Below are positions 1 to 8,389 of a stretch of DNA of 64,000 nucleotides, one piece after another. The notes below the pieces were generated by a model that did not search any database, was not told the origin of the DNA, and was given only the letters and a program-made list of their open reading frames with translations. Numbering within the stretch: the stretch's first letter is position 1; each line of letters begins with the position of its first letter. The translations under genes and the position numbers were made by a program. Location of the stretch: NCBI GenBank assembly GCA_050246595.1, contig JBFWVT010000018.1, forward strand, positions 1-64,000, read 5' to 3'. Origin of the DNA: DATARH01 sp050246595 (GTDB lineage Bacteria > Pseudomonadota > Alphaproteobacteria > ATCC43930 > CGMCC-115725).

Positions 1-132
1 GACCAAACCCGTCAACACCCGGCCCCACCGTCAACGCGGCCGATTGCCGCCCTGGAGCCGGCCCCCCCATCCTCCCGATCCCTCAAGCGCCGACCGCAAG
101 GCTCCCAAGCTCCGCTTTCGGTGCAGCCTTAC

Positions 133-449
133 TTTGATGAGATCGCGCGCAACCTGACTCCAAAGGCGCATGCGATCCTCGTGCTCGACTAGGCCGGCTG
201 GCCCACCACCGGCAGGCTGCGTATGCCGGAAAACCTCTCCTTGCTGCCGCTGCCGCCCAAATCCCTCGAGCTGAACCCGGTCGAGAATGTCCGGCAGTTT
301 CTCCGCCAAACAAACTGTCAAACCGGGTCTTCGGCGATTATGAGGCAATCGTTGCCGCGGCTTGCGAAGCTTGGAACAGTCTCCGTGCCGACCCTGCCCG
401 CATCACCTCGATCAGAACCCGCCAGTGGGCAATCACCGCTCACAATTAA
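133..449 (+). pseudogene. IS630-family transposase remnant, C-terminal half
   Basis: This is the C-terminal half of a DDE transposase of the IS630 type. The reading frame from 133 gives HAILVLD followed by a stop codon (190-192), then AGW, where intact members have an uninterrupted LVLDxAGWH. It continues through LPPKSLELNPVENV, the IS630 signature usually seen as LPPYSPELNPVENI. Near 315 the frame shifts, and the second frame continues as FGDYEAIVAAACEAWNSL and SIRTRQW to a natural TAA at 447-449. One nonsense codon and one frameshift make it inactive. The N-terminal half was not identified in bases 1-132. Family and decay are clear; the exact left limit is not. Confidence 0.85.
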
Positions 450-461
450 GGGCGGTTGGTA

Positions 462-735
462 TAAGACCGAGGCGATCCGCAACTGGTTCGCCAAGCGGCC
501 GCGCCGGCACGTATACTACACGCCAATTTCAGCCTGCCGGATCAACCAAAGCCTGCCCCGGCGAAGGCCGGGGTTGAGTGCTTCTTCGCCAACCTGACAA
601 AAAAGCAAATCCGCCGCGACGTCCACCGCTCGACTACCGAATTCGAACAAGCGGTTCCGCCTCACAACGCTGAAATCCGCTGAAATCTGCAAAACTTCCG
701 AATCAGAACACTGGCAAACATCGCAAAATCAGAGG
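462..735 (+). pseudogene. Second IS630-type transposase remnant, broken by a palindrome
   Basis: A different IS630-type transposase fragment follows directly. The frame reads IRNWFAKRPRRHVYYTPIS and then INQ, matching the usual WLAKRPRWHVHFTPTSASWINQ region. Intact members continue with VERFFANLTEKQIRRG. Here about 25 bases carrying a GC-rich hairpin (556-573) sit between NQ and VE, after which VECFFANLTKKQIRRD and VHRSTTEFEQAV resume. Past about 650 similarity fades and an in-frame stop appears. It is a dead element into which a short palindromic repeat has apparently been inserted. Confidence 0.8.
556..573. repeat. Short palindromic repeat inside dead transposase
   Basis: A 7-bp perfect stem (CCCCGGC / GCCGGGG) with a GAAG loop. 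It resembles the CCCGGCGAAAGCCGGG hairpins at 13293 and the related pair at 44964. It interrupts the conserved INQ-VERFF segment of the flanking transposase fragment, so it looks inserted rather than ancestral. Confidence 0.7.
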
Positions 736-1099
736 CCATCCTTCAGCAGCCTGCCGAACGCCAAAGGCTCGTCCGGGCGGCACGGCGACGGAAACTGTGC
801 CCTACCCGGCCCGTGACCCGAAAAGAATTTGGCCGGAACCAAAGGCCCGGCCAAGTTTGAACAGGGAGGCTTCACGTCTACGAGACGTAGGGTCCGAAGA
901 CCCCTTTCCGGGCACAAGTCCCGGAAACTTGTTTGGAGCAGATCCGCTCCGAAAACCCGCAGCGATCAAGTATCGCGTGGTCAAAATATCGAGCTTTACG
1001 CCACCGATCACAATCGGGAATTGGTTCTGGCTCGTCTGCAAAAACCGCAATGCTATGAGCAGGGTGCGAAACTGCGTGTTGTCCGGGAGCGGTGGACGT
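736..1099. other. Gap with a row of hairpins, no gene seen
   Basis: No reading frame here resembles a protein I recognise. The stretch 829-950 contains five successive inverted repeats, separated by 19, 1, 1 and 7 bases. Stems are 829-836/847-854, 874-879/883-888, 890-894/899-903, 905-912/920-927 and 935-939/946-950. A weaker 5-bp stem lies at 779-783/797-801. The rest up to the lysR-type stop codon shows nothing recognisable. Confidence 0.7.
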
Positions 1100-1999
1100 T
1101 CACCCGAGCCGGCCTTCGGCCACCTTGCGCAACAGGAAGTCGCGGAAGACGCTGATCCGCTTCGACGAGCGCAGCTCTTCCGGGTAGACGAAATAGGCCT
1201 CGTTCGGCGGCCCGGCGCTCTCCGGCAGCACGCGTACCAGGTCGTCGTGCTCGGCGGCGACAAAATCGGGCAGCGAGGCAAGCCCCAGCCCGCTCTTGAC
1301 GGCCCGCAACATCCCATAGGTGTTGTTGACGGTCAGGATCGGCCGGCGGTCGCGCCCCGGCTTGGCGCCGAGATCGAGCAGCCAATTCATGCCCGCGACC
1401 GGCGGCCGCGAATCCTCGCCGTAGACGATCAGCCGGTGCTCTTCGAGATCCTCCGGGCGCTGCGGCGTGCCGTGTTTTTTCAGGTATTCGGGCGCGCCGT
1501 AAATATGCACCTGGACGCTGACCAGATGGCGTTGGATCAGGTCGGGTTGGCGCGGCGGCGACATGCGGATCGCGACATCCGCCTCGCGCATCGACAGGTC
1601 CAGCTCCGAATCATCGACGACGAGGCTGACCTGGATCTCGGGATAGAGATCGAGAAATTCTCGGATACGCGGGGTCAGCCAGATCGAGCCGAACGCCACC
1701 GTCGTTGTGATCTTCAGCGGCCCTTTCGGACGGTCCTTCGATTCGGAAATCAGGCTTTCCGACATCGCCAGCTTGGCGAATACTTCGCGCGCCGTCTTGA
1801 ACAGCAACTCGCCCTGCTCGGTCAGGATCAGCCCGCGCGCGTGCCGGTGAAACAGCGGCACGCTGAGGCTCTCCTCAAGCGCGCTGATCTGTCGGCTGAC
1901 CGCCGATTGGCTCAGATTGAGCGCCTCCCCCGCATGCGTAAAGCTGCCCGCCTCGGCGACAGCATGAAAAACCCGCAATTTGTCCCAATCCATTGCCAT
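1100..1999 (-). CDS. LysR-family transcriptional regulator
   Basis: A DNA-binding regulator of 299 residues, the normal LysR length. Residues about 5-62 form the winged helix-turn-helix: LRVFHAVAEAGSFTHAGEAL is followed by the recognition segment LSQSAVSRQISALE. The remainder is a periplasmic-binding-protein-like effector domain, opening with the typical LKITTTVAFGSIWL. It lies 50 bp downstream of trxB on the same strand and may be cotranscribed with it. LysR proteins often control a divergent neighbour, but upstream of this gene is only trxB, so its target cannot be read from context. The effector is unknown. Confidence 0.93.
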   Translation of the reverse strand: MAMDWDKLRVFHAVAEAGSFTHAGEALNLSQSAVSRQISALEESLSVPLFHRHARGLILTEQGELLFKTAREVFAKLAMSESLISESKDRPKGPLKITTTVAFGSIWLTPRIREFLDLYPEIQVSLVVDDSELDLSMREADVAIRMSPPRQPDLIQRHLVSVQVHIYGAPEYLKKHGTPQRPEDLEEHRLIVYGEDSRPPVAGMNWLLDLGAKPGRDRRPILTVNNTYGMLRAVKSGLGLASLPDFVAAEHDDLVRVLPESAGPPNEAYFVYPEELRSSKRISVFRDFLLRKVAEGRLG

Positions 2000-2049
2000 G
2001 TTCTCGCCCTCGGGAGGTCTGTTCCCCGATTCCTCCCTCTACGCGACCG

Positions 2050-3021
2050 CTATTCGGCGGCGCGCGCCGCCGCTTGATCCTCTTGCGCGGCGATAAATTT
2101 CTCAGCTTCAAGAGCGGCCATGCAGCCGAGACCCGCGGCCGTGACCGCCTGCCGGAACACCTTGTCCTTGACATCGCCGGCCGCGAAAACCCCGGGGATC
2201 GCGGTCGCCGTCGAATCCGGCGCGGTCAGGATGTAGCCGTCGGGGTCGAGCGGGAGCTGGCCGGCGACAAGCTCGGTCACCGGGGTGTGGCCGATCGCGA
2301 CAAACACGCCGTCGCAGGCGCGTTCCGTGACCGCGCCGGTGCGGACATTGCGCAATTTGACCCCGGTCACCTCGGGCGGTTCGGGGATTCCGAGAATCTC
2401 GTCCACGACCGTGTCCCAGACGATGTCGATCTTCGGGTTGCGGAACAGCCGGTCTTGCAGGATTTTTTCGGCGCGCAGCTGATCGCGCCGGTGGATGACG
2501 GTCACGCGCCGCGCGTGGTTTGTCAGATAGATGGCTTCCTCGACCGCGGTATTGCCGCCGCCGACGACGATCACCTCCTTGTCGCGGAAAAAAAACCCGT
2601 CGCAGGTCGCGCAGGCCGACACGCCAAACCCGCGGAACGCCGTCTCGCCCGGCACGCCGAGCCAGCGCGCCTGCGCGCCGGTCGCGACGATGACCGTGTG
2701 GCCGACATAGCGGTCGCCCGAATCGCCTGATGCGACAAACGGCCGGCGCGACAGGTCGAGCGTGTTGATCTGATCGAGGATGATGCGAGTCCCGACGTGT
2801 TCGGCCTGTTTCTGCATCTGCTCCATCAGCCACGGACCCTGGATGATGTCGGCGAAACCGGGGTAGTTTTCGACATCGGTCGTGATCGTCATCTGTCCGC
2901 CGGGCTGCATCCCGGTGATCAGCAGCGGTTGCAGATTGGCGCGCGCGGCGTAGATCGCGGCGGTGTAGCCGGCCGGCCCGGCGCCGATGATCAGGACCTT
3001 GCTGTGGTGCTCCTCGGTCAT
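2050..3021 (-). CDS. trxB: Thioredoxin-disulfide reductase
   Basis: A cytoplasmic flavoenzyme that passes electrons from NADPH through FAD to thioredoxin. The 323 residues fit the low-molecular-weight bacterial enzyme. The FAD dinucleotide fold is at the N-terminus (GAGPAG, residues 13-18). The redox-active pair is CATC at 137-140 followed by DG, and the NADPH fold is VVGGGNTAVEEA around 152-163. The C-terminal FAD contact is FAAGDVKD. It is preceded on the same strand by the unknown gene ending at 3123 (about 100 bp away) and followed by a LysR regulator. All key motifs are intact. Confidence 0.97.
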   Translation of the reverse strand: MTEEHHSKVLIIGAGPAGYTAAIYAARANLQPLLITGMQPGGQMTITTDVENYPGFADIIQGPWLMEQMQKQAEHVGTRIILDQINTLDLSRRPFVASGDSGDRYVGHTVIVATGAQARWLGVPGETAFRGFGVSACATCDGFFFRDKEVIVVGGGNTAVEEAIYLTNHARRVTVIHRRDQLRAEKILQDRLFRNPKIDIVWDTVVDEILGIPEPPEVTGVKLRNVRTGAVTERACDGVFVAIGHTPVTELVAGQLPLDPDGYILTAPDSTATAIPGVFAAGDVKDKVFRQAVTAAGLGCMAALEAEKFIAAQEDQAAARAAE

Positions 3022-3122
3022 GCCGCGCTTCTACTCCCGGGCCGGAATCGATTCGACAGCACAATATAGCATTTTTCGCGGCCGCCGCGACCGGGCCGGA
3101 TGCGGACGGCCCGGATTTGCAG

Positions 3123-5042
3123 TCAAAAGCCGAACATGTGGTCGAGGCTGAACGCGCCGTTGCGGCCCAGCAACCCGTGATACCCGAACAGGCGGCAGGT
3201 CGGGTCGCGGATCATCGCATAGGCGCGTTCTCCGGCGCGGGCGCGGGTATCGGCGTCGAACAGCTCGCGATACCGGAACAGACGCGACCCGGAACACGGG
3301 ATCGCAAGGCCGATGCGCGCCACCTCGCGGCCAAACCGGTCATGCAGGATGACGACGGTCGTGCTGACCGGCCGCCATGGGCGCGACGCCGGATAGATCA
3401 GGTGGCAGAACGTGTCGTACTCGCCGTCGCCAAGGCGCAGAAACAGCCGTGTCGAGAGGCCGGGGGGAGGGCCGGAATAGGATTGCGGCTCGCCGCGATA
3501 AACGAGAAGCGTGTTGAAGACATGCGCCCCAAAACTGGTCTCGGCGATATGGCCGCTGTCGCGGTGGCGATAGCGGAACAGCGCGTGCAGCCAGCCGTCG
3601 CCGCTGCCGCCCTCGGTGAAATCATAGACCAGCTCGACATGGCCGTAATCGCCCCCCAATTCCTCGCCAAAACCGAGTTCGTCGCCGAATCCCAGCGCCG
3701 TCGCATGGTCGCGCGGCAGTCGGCCGAGCCGCTTTCGGGCGACCTCGTTCCCCTCGCGGTCATAGAGAAGCGCGGCCAGCGGCAATTCCGCCTGCGACAG
3801 GGCCATCGGCGTCGGCAGCAGCACGCTGTCCCACGCGGCTCCCGGCAGGATCGGGGCGGGCAGCAGGTATCCCTTGCCGAGCAGCACGGCGAGATCGGGC
3901 AATTCCGGATCGGGCTGTAGATCGGCACGCTCGACATTGACATGCGCGATGCGGCGCCGCTCGCCGGCGACAATCTCGTAGCGCGGCCGGACGACATGCT
4001 TGCCGGCGCGTAGCTCGATCTGCCGCGGCCAGAGAAGACCCGGCAACAATTCGGCGATATCGACCGCGTGGCTGGCGAACGGGCCGATCGGCTTGTGCAG
4101 CGCAACGACCCGCTCCTCGCCCATCGGGTTGATCCCGATCGCGCCGGCAGGGATCGGCGTCGGATGGCTGTTCTGCACCCACAGGATCACGCGCTCTCCG
4201 GGAGCCGGCGCCGGCAGCCCGGCATAGCGCTCCGCCGGCCAGGCGTTCGCGTCATGCGTGCAGGACAGTCCGCTATCCGGCTCGCTTCCGGCGTCGCCAA
4301 ACAGATCGAGCGCGTATTTGACGACATCGTGCCCGGCCGCCCCGACAACATGGAAGAAAAGCTGGCCGGCGAAGTCGCCCGTCGCGAAGCGTGTCCGCAC
4401 ATCGCGGCTGTCGATCGCGATCGCCTCTCCCGCTTCGCCAAATGTCTCGCACCATTCGGCGATAATTTTTCCGGTATCGGCGAACAGCGTCAGCCAGCAG
4501 GTCACCGTCCCGGCGCCGTAGCCGGCCCAGTAATTCGCGGTGACGATCCGGGTGTGCAGCGTCCCGGTATCGCGAAAGAACGCGAAATTGGTCGCGAAAT
4601 TGAGCGGGTCGAGATAGAGGCGGCGGTTGGTCAGCCGTTCCGCCGGGAGACGCATCGCATCAAGGCTGAGGACCCGCGCTGTTTCCGGCATGGACGGCGC
4701 AAGCTGTCCGATCAGCCGCTCGGCATCGAACGCCGCGACAAAGACGGAGCGTGCCCGGCTTGCCGGCAGCTCGGTTATCGGCCGTGCCCGGCAACCCAGC
4801 GCCTCGGTGCCGATCCGGGCGATGTCCTGCACGTAAACCGCCTCGATGACCGCCCGCCCGAAGCCGAAGATTTCGGCAAAGCCGGAAGCCGCGCCGTGCG
4901 GATCGACGATCGCGACCGGGCTGCAATCTTCAAGAGAAGCGATCAGCGCATGCGCCGGAGCCGCCGCATGCGGGTGGGTCAGCGCCTTGTACAGCGTGTT
5001 GCCGCCGCGGACATTATCGAAGGTCTCGATGCGCAAAGCCAT
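3123..5042 (-). CDS. Conserved-looking protein of unknown function (639 aa)
   Basis: I do not recognise this 639-residue protein. It has no signal peptide or membrane segment and no obvious nucleotide-binding or catalytic motif. The sequence is rich in aromatic and beta-prone stretches (NYWAGYGAGTVTCWLTLF, LHALFRYRHRDSGHI), which suggests one or more beta-sandwich domains, but that is only an impression. Coding is convincing: a single long frame, codon use like its neighbours, and a start tight to the gap after the PAP2 gene (70 bp). It sits in a minus-strand run with the PAP2 gene upstream and trxB downstream. A role in cell-envelope or lipid metabolism is conceivable from the PAP2 and ELM1 neighbours but unsupported by the sequence. 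Confidence 0.8.
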   Translation of the reverse strand: MALRIETFDNVRGGNTLYKALTHPHAAAPAHALIASLEDCSPVAIVDPHGAASGFAEIFGFGRAVIEAVYVQDIARIGTEALGCRARPITELPASRARSVFVAAFDAERLIGQLAPSMPETARVLSLDAMRLPAERLTNRRLYLDPLNFATNFAFFRDTGTLHTRIVTANYWAGYGAGTVTCWLTLFADTGKIIAEWCETFGEAGEAIAIDSRDVRTRFATGDFAGQLFFHVVGAAGHDVVKYALDLFGDAGSEPDSGLSCTHDANAWPAERYAGLPAPAPGERVILWVQNSHPTPIPAGAIGINPMGEERVVALHKPIGPFASHAVDIAELLPGLLWPRQIELRAGKHVVRPRYEIVAGERRRIAHVNVERADLQPDPELPDLAVLLGKGYLLPAPILPGAAWDSVLLPTPMALSQAELPLAALLYDREGNEVARKRLGRLPRDHATALGFGDELGFGEELGGDYGHVELVYDFTEGGSGDGWLHALFRYRHRDSGHIAETSFGAHVFNTLLVYRGEPQSYSGPPPGLSTRLFLRLGDGEYDTFCHLIYPASRPWRPVSTTVVILHDRFGREVARIGLAIPCSGSRLFRYRELFDADTRARAGERAYAMIRDPTCRLFGYHGLLGRNGAFSLDHMFGF

Positions 5043-5112
5043 CCCGAGACACTACACCGCGGAGCGGCGGCGCGCAGCACCGGGTCCGCCCTCCCGGTTC
5101 GGGGCCGCGAGA

Positions 5113-6534
5113 TCAGGGCAGCCGCAGCACCGGTTCCGGGACCGCCCCGCTTCCGAGCGGCAGCTTCAGCCGGAATCGTATAAAGCCGACCGCAACGGCG
5201 CGGGTGACCAGCACCGCGACAAACCCGCCGACCACGACATCGCTCAGATAATGCGCGCCGGTCACGACCCGGCTGGCTGCGACCACCGAGGCGAGCGCGA
5301 TATAGAACAGCACGTGGCGCGGCCACAGACACCACAGCGCCGTGGCGAGAGCCGCCACCACCGCGGTATGACCCGACGGAAACGACCAGTAATCGGCGGC
5401 AAGACCGAGCCAGCCGAAATCATAAGTGCCGTCCGCAAAAAGCAGCTTTGGGCGGGTTCGGCCGAAAACGACCTTGAGCAGATTGACCGCAAGCCCCGAG
5501 GCGGCGACCGAGACCAGCAGGAAGGCGGGGAGGAGCGCGGCCTCTCGCATCCTGTCGGCCCAGGGCCGCAGCCGCGGCAGGACGCCGCCCCAGCGCAGCA
5601 CGATAAAGGCGACGCTGAACGAGACCAGATACGGTGTCCCGAAACCGAGCCGTTGGATGGTTTCGGCGGCAGGCTTCCACTCCGGATTCTGATGCAGGAA
5701 CAGGGCGAGCGGGCGGTCTATCCACAGGATCGCCGAGATTGTGACGAGTGTTACCGCCGCTAGCCATACCGCCGCACGTCCCTCCGGCGAGGGGTACAGC
5801 TCGGCGGCGAGGCGGCGCGCCGCCCCGACCCCTTTTCCCGCGACACGGCAGGCGCGACGCACCGCCCCGCTGGCGAGCAGGTCGCGCGCGACAACCGCCT
5901 CGTAGAGCAGCCAGCTTGTCGCGACGACAATCAGCCCGGCATAAACCACATCCGAGAGAAAATGCGCCCCGGCCGCGATCCGCGCGATCCCGACCAGCAC
6001 GCCAAAGCCGGAAGCCGCGACCACGGCGAGGCGCCGGCTTTGTCCGATCGGCAGCAGCAGCGCAAAGCTGACCAGCGAAAACGCCAGCGCGGCGTGGCCC
6101 GAGACAAAGGCGCAATTGCGTTCGCACTGAGCCGCCGGCAATGGCGCCGGGGTGAACTGGCGGGTGCCGCCGAATATTTCGGTCTGATGCGGCCGTGCCC
6201 GGCCCCAGTTTTCTTTCAGGATCGTGTTGGCGATCAGCCCCGGACCGAGCGCGGTGGCGGCGACGATGAACACCAGCGCCTTGCGATCGAGGCGCCACAA
6301 GGGGCGGCCGATCAGCGCCAGCCAGACTGCGCCAATTGCGACGATCAGCACGATAATCCTGGTGATCCAGGGGACAGCCTCCTCGACCGCCACCAGCGGC
6401 ATCCAGAAGGCAAGCGGAAATCCTTCGCCGGGAACGTAGAAAAGCCCGGTTGCGGCGAGATCGACTCCCGGAACAAGCAGGAACAGAAGGCCGAGCAGCA
6501 GCCACGTCCCGGCATAGACGCCTGCCTGTTTCAT
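5113..6534 (-). CDS. Membrane protein with two fused PAP2 phosphatase domains
   Basis: A 473-residue polytopic membrane protein holding two complete PAP2 (phosphatidic acid phosphatase type 2) active sites in tandem. First copy: KENWGRARP, FVSGHAA and ARIAAGAHFLSD. Second copy: KVVFGRTRP, FPSGHTA and SRVVTGAHYLSD. These match the family motifs KX6RP, PSGH and SRX5HX3D, although the first copy has VSGH in place of PSGH. The family removes phosphate from lipid phosphates such as phosphatidic acid or undecaprenyl diphosphate at the membrane; the substrate here is unknown. The ATG at 6534-6532 overlaps the stop of the ELM1-like gene (ATGA), so the two are translationally coupled. A longer upstream frame was rejected because it lies inside that gene. 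Confidence 0.92.
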   Translation of the reverse strand: MKQAGVYAGTWLLLGLLFLLVPGVDLAATGLFYVPGEGFPLAFWMPLVAVEEAVPWITRIIVLIVAIGAVWLALIGRPLWRLDRKALVFIVAATALGPGLIANTILKENWGRARPHQTEIFGGTRQFTPAPLPAAQCERNCAFVSGHAALAFSLVSFALLLPIGQSRRLAVVAASGFGVLVGIARIAAGAHFLSDVVYAGLIVVATSWLLYEAVVARDLLASGAVRRACRVAGKGVGAARRLAAELYPSPEGRAAVWLAAVTLVTISAILWIDRPLALFLHQNPEWKPAAETIQRLGFGTPYLVSFSVAFIVLRWGGVLPRLRPWADRMREAALLPAFLLVSVAASGLAVNLLKVVFGRTRPKLLFADGTYDFGWLGLAADYWSFPSGHTAVVAALATALWCLWPRHVLFYIALASVVAASRVVTGAHYLSDVVVGGFVAVLVTRAVAVGFIRFRLKLPLGSGAVPEPVLRLP

Positions 6535-7562
6535 ACGGCGTGTTCGCGTTGCAAGACGCGCGCCGCCATGAGGTCGCGCAGCGCCGCGGCGGCGCGCGCC
6601 GTGTCGTCGGGCGGCCGGTACGCCCACGTCTCGATCTCGCCGGCGAATGGCCGGGTGATGCCGGCTCTTCGCATCGTCTCGTGAAACCGGGTGAATTTCG
6701 CGTCGCCGCCGGGCAGATCGACGACATATACCGGCTTGCCGGTTGCCGCGGCCTCGCTGACCATCGACACCGAATCGGCCGTGACGATCAGCGCGTCGGC
6801 GACCGCGAGATAGGCGAAATACGGGTTCTCTCCCCTCCCGTCCCAGATGTCGCCGGGAATGCCGGTCAGACGCTCGCGCAGCAGCCGTGCGCCATCCGGC
6901 CCGGTGCGCCGCGACGGCGTCGCGACGACCGAGCCGCCGCATCGCCGGACAGCGCCAGCGACCCGCTCGGCGATCTCCACGAGCCTCTCCGCATCAAGCC
7001 GATGGACTTTGCTAGCGCCGCCGACCAGCACGCCGATAATCGGCCGCTTCAAGGTTGCCAGCCCCGGAAAGTGCCGGCGCTCGGCGGCAAGCCGCGTCGG
7101 CGTGACGCGATGCACCGCGCCCTCGGTGACCAGCACGCGCGGACCGCGCAGGCGATCATGCCGCGGCACGATCAGCAGATCGAAGCAGTCCCGACCGAAT
7201 CTCGGGTCCTGGACATGCGCCGCGATCGTATGGCCGCCGCTCGCGCGCTTGATCGCCAGCGCCGGGCGCACGGCGTTGCGGCCGCAGGTGACGACGGCAT
7301 CCGGCCAGGGCGGCGCCAGGCGCCCACCCGATTGTCTCACACCATGCAGCGGCGCGACCCATAGTGACGGCGGCGCCCAAAGCCACGGTCGCCGCACCGC
7401 CAGGATTTTTTCGACGAACGGGAAACCGGTTGCCTCGGCAACCCCGAGCGCCTGGCTTGCCACGCCGGCCTTGCCGTCGTGCAGCACCCAGATCACCGGA
7501 GCCGCCTCGACCGGCTGATCGACCGGCTGACTGTCGGAAGCGGCAAAGGACAGCGCGACCAT
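6531..7562 (-). CDS. Mitochondrial fission ELM1-like protein
   Basis: A 343-residue member of the ELM1 family (bacterial DUF1022). The N-terminal signature VLHDGKAGVASQALGVAEA is clear, and glycine-rich segments such as VLVGGASKVH and TADSVSMVSEAAATGKPVY resemble the donor-binding half of GT-B glycosyltransferases. Plant ELM1 acts in mitochondrial fission. Bacterial members have no assigned reaction, and a glycosyltransferase-like role in envelope assembly is an inference from the fold-like motifs. Its stop overlaps the start of the PAP2 gene, so the pair probably acts together. It diverges from the Lrp-type regulator at 7722, with a 159-bp shared upstream region containing a strong palindrome. 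Confidence 0.88.
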   Translation of the reverse strand: MVALSFAASDSQPVDQPVEAAPVIWVLHDGKAGVASQALGVAEATGFPFVEKILAVRRPWLWAPPSLWVAPLHGVRQSGGRLAPPWPDAVVTCGRNAVRPALAIKRASGGHTIAAHVQDPRFGRDCFDLLIVPRHDRLRGPRVLVTEGAVHRVTPTRLAAERRHFPGLATLKRPIIGVLVGGASKVHRLDAERLVEIAERVAGAVRRCGGSVVATPSRRTGPDGARLLRERLTGIPGDIWDGRGENPYFAYLAVADALIVTADSVSMVSEAAATGKPVYVVDLPGGDAKFTRFHETMRRAGITRPFAGEIETWAYRPPDDTARAAAALRDLMAARVLQREHAV

Positions 7563-7630
7563 GCGTCGGGTTTACGGAAACATTGCCGTGGCGGCAAGCC
7601 GGACGGGTTTGACCGCGCGCCGGGCGATGT

Positions 7631-7649
7631 CGCGCAATAAAATTGCGCG
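7631..7649. promoter_or_regulatory. Candidate operator palindrome between ELM1-like gene and Lrp-type gene
   Basis: CGCGCAAT-AAA-ATTGCGCG is a perfect 8-bp inverted repeat around an A-rich centre. It lies 73 bp upstream of the Lrp-type regulator and 69 bp upstream of the divergent ELM1-like gene. The size and A/T core resemble Lrp/AsnC operators, which suggests autoregulation by the neighbouring product. The inverted repeat is seen; the binding is inferred. Confidence 0.45.
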
Positions 7650-7721
7650 GGCGCGACAAAGCCCCTATCGTCGTTTTTCGACACCGCGAGCCATCATCCG
7701 GGACCCAGGACGAGACAGCGC

Positions 7722-8267
7722 ATGCGCGGGCCAAAGCTGGACCGGATCGATCGACAGATCCTCGATCTGCTGCAGAGCCACGGAAGGATGACGAATATCG
7801 AGCTGGCGCGACGGGTCGGCATCTCGCCGCCCCCGTGCCTGCGCCGCGTTCGCGCCCTTGAGGAAGCCGGTCTGATCCGCGGCTATCACGCCGAGCTTGC
7901 CGCCGAGGCGCTCGGGTTCGGGGTGACGGTGTTTGCGCAGGTCGGGTTGCAGAGCCAGGCCGAACCTGACCTGAAGGCCTTCGAGATGCTGATTGCCGGC
8001 TGGCCCGAAGTGCGCGAGGCGCACATGCTGGCCGGCGAAACCGACTTTCTGTTGAAGATTGTCGCATCCGATTGGGACAGCTACCAACGTTTTCTGAGCG
8101 CCCGTCTGACGGCCGCCCCGAACGTGGCGCATGTCAAATCGGCGCTGGTCCTGCGCGTCTCGAAATCGGCTCCCGGCGTGCCGATCGGCGTACCGCCCGC
8201 CAACCCGCCGCGGCAGGCTGCGGAACTGCCAGCCGCAAAACCGCTGGATATCGAGCGGATGCGATAG
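7722..8267 (+). CDS. Lrp/AsnC-family transcriptional regulator
   Basis: A 181-residue Lrp/AsnC regulator, about 20 residues longer than usual because of a proline- and alanine-rich tail after residue 155. The winged helix-turn-helix covers about residues 5-60 (LDRIDRQILDLLQSHGRMTN, then RRVGISPPPCLRRVRALEE). The C-terminal RAM domain follows, with VREAHMLAGETDFLLKI as its ligand-sensing beta strand region. Such proteins sense amino acids or related small molecules and act as octamers. It is transcribed away from the ELM1-PAP2-trxB run, and that arrangement plus the palindrome at 7631 suggest it controls the divergent genes and itself. The gene converges on the ferritin-like gene across a hairpin at 8340-8361. 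Confidence 0.94.
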   Translation: MRGPKLDRIDRQILDLLQSHGRMTNIELARRVGISPPPCLRRVRALEEAGLIRGYHAELAAEALGFGVTVFAQVGLQSQAEPDLKAFEMLIAGWPEVREAHMLAGETDFLLKIVASDWDSYQRFLSARLTAAPNVAHVKSALVLRVSKSAPGVPIGVPPANPPRQAAELPAAKPLDIERMR

Positions 8268-8339
8268 ACGCCGCCCGCCGCCTGCCGGGATAGGCTCTTG
8301 CACCAACCGCCCGTGAGACCGACCTTCCGCCGCCCTGCC

Positions 8340-8361
8340 CCCTCCCCGCTTGCGGGGAGGG
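8340..8361. terminator. Hairpin between convergent genes
   Basis: A perfect 10-bp stem (CCCTCCCCGC / GCGGGGAGGG) with a TT loop lies between the converging Lrp-type and ferritin-like genes. It could end transcription from both sides. It lacks a run of T on either strand, and it also resembles the CCCTC-type palindromes elsewhere in the window (55895, 21339), so it may equally be a dispersed repeat. Confidence 0.5.
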
Positions 8362-8389
8362 TATCGGTCAAGGTTCCGGGCCTTTGATA

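Noticed and set aside
3084..3114. Hairpins between the 639-residue gene and trxB as a terminator
   Set aside because: A CCGGGCC / GGCCCGG stem (3091-3114) is present but has no T-run on the minus strand, and the genes may be cotranscribed; too weak to call.
5420..6727. A 435-codon minus-strand frame over the PAP2 gene
   Set aside because: Wrong frame of the double PAP2 gene; no domain, extreme arginine content.
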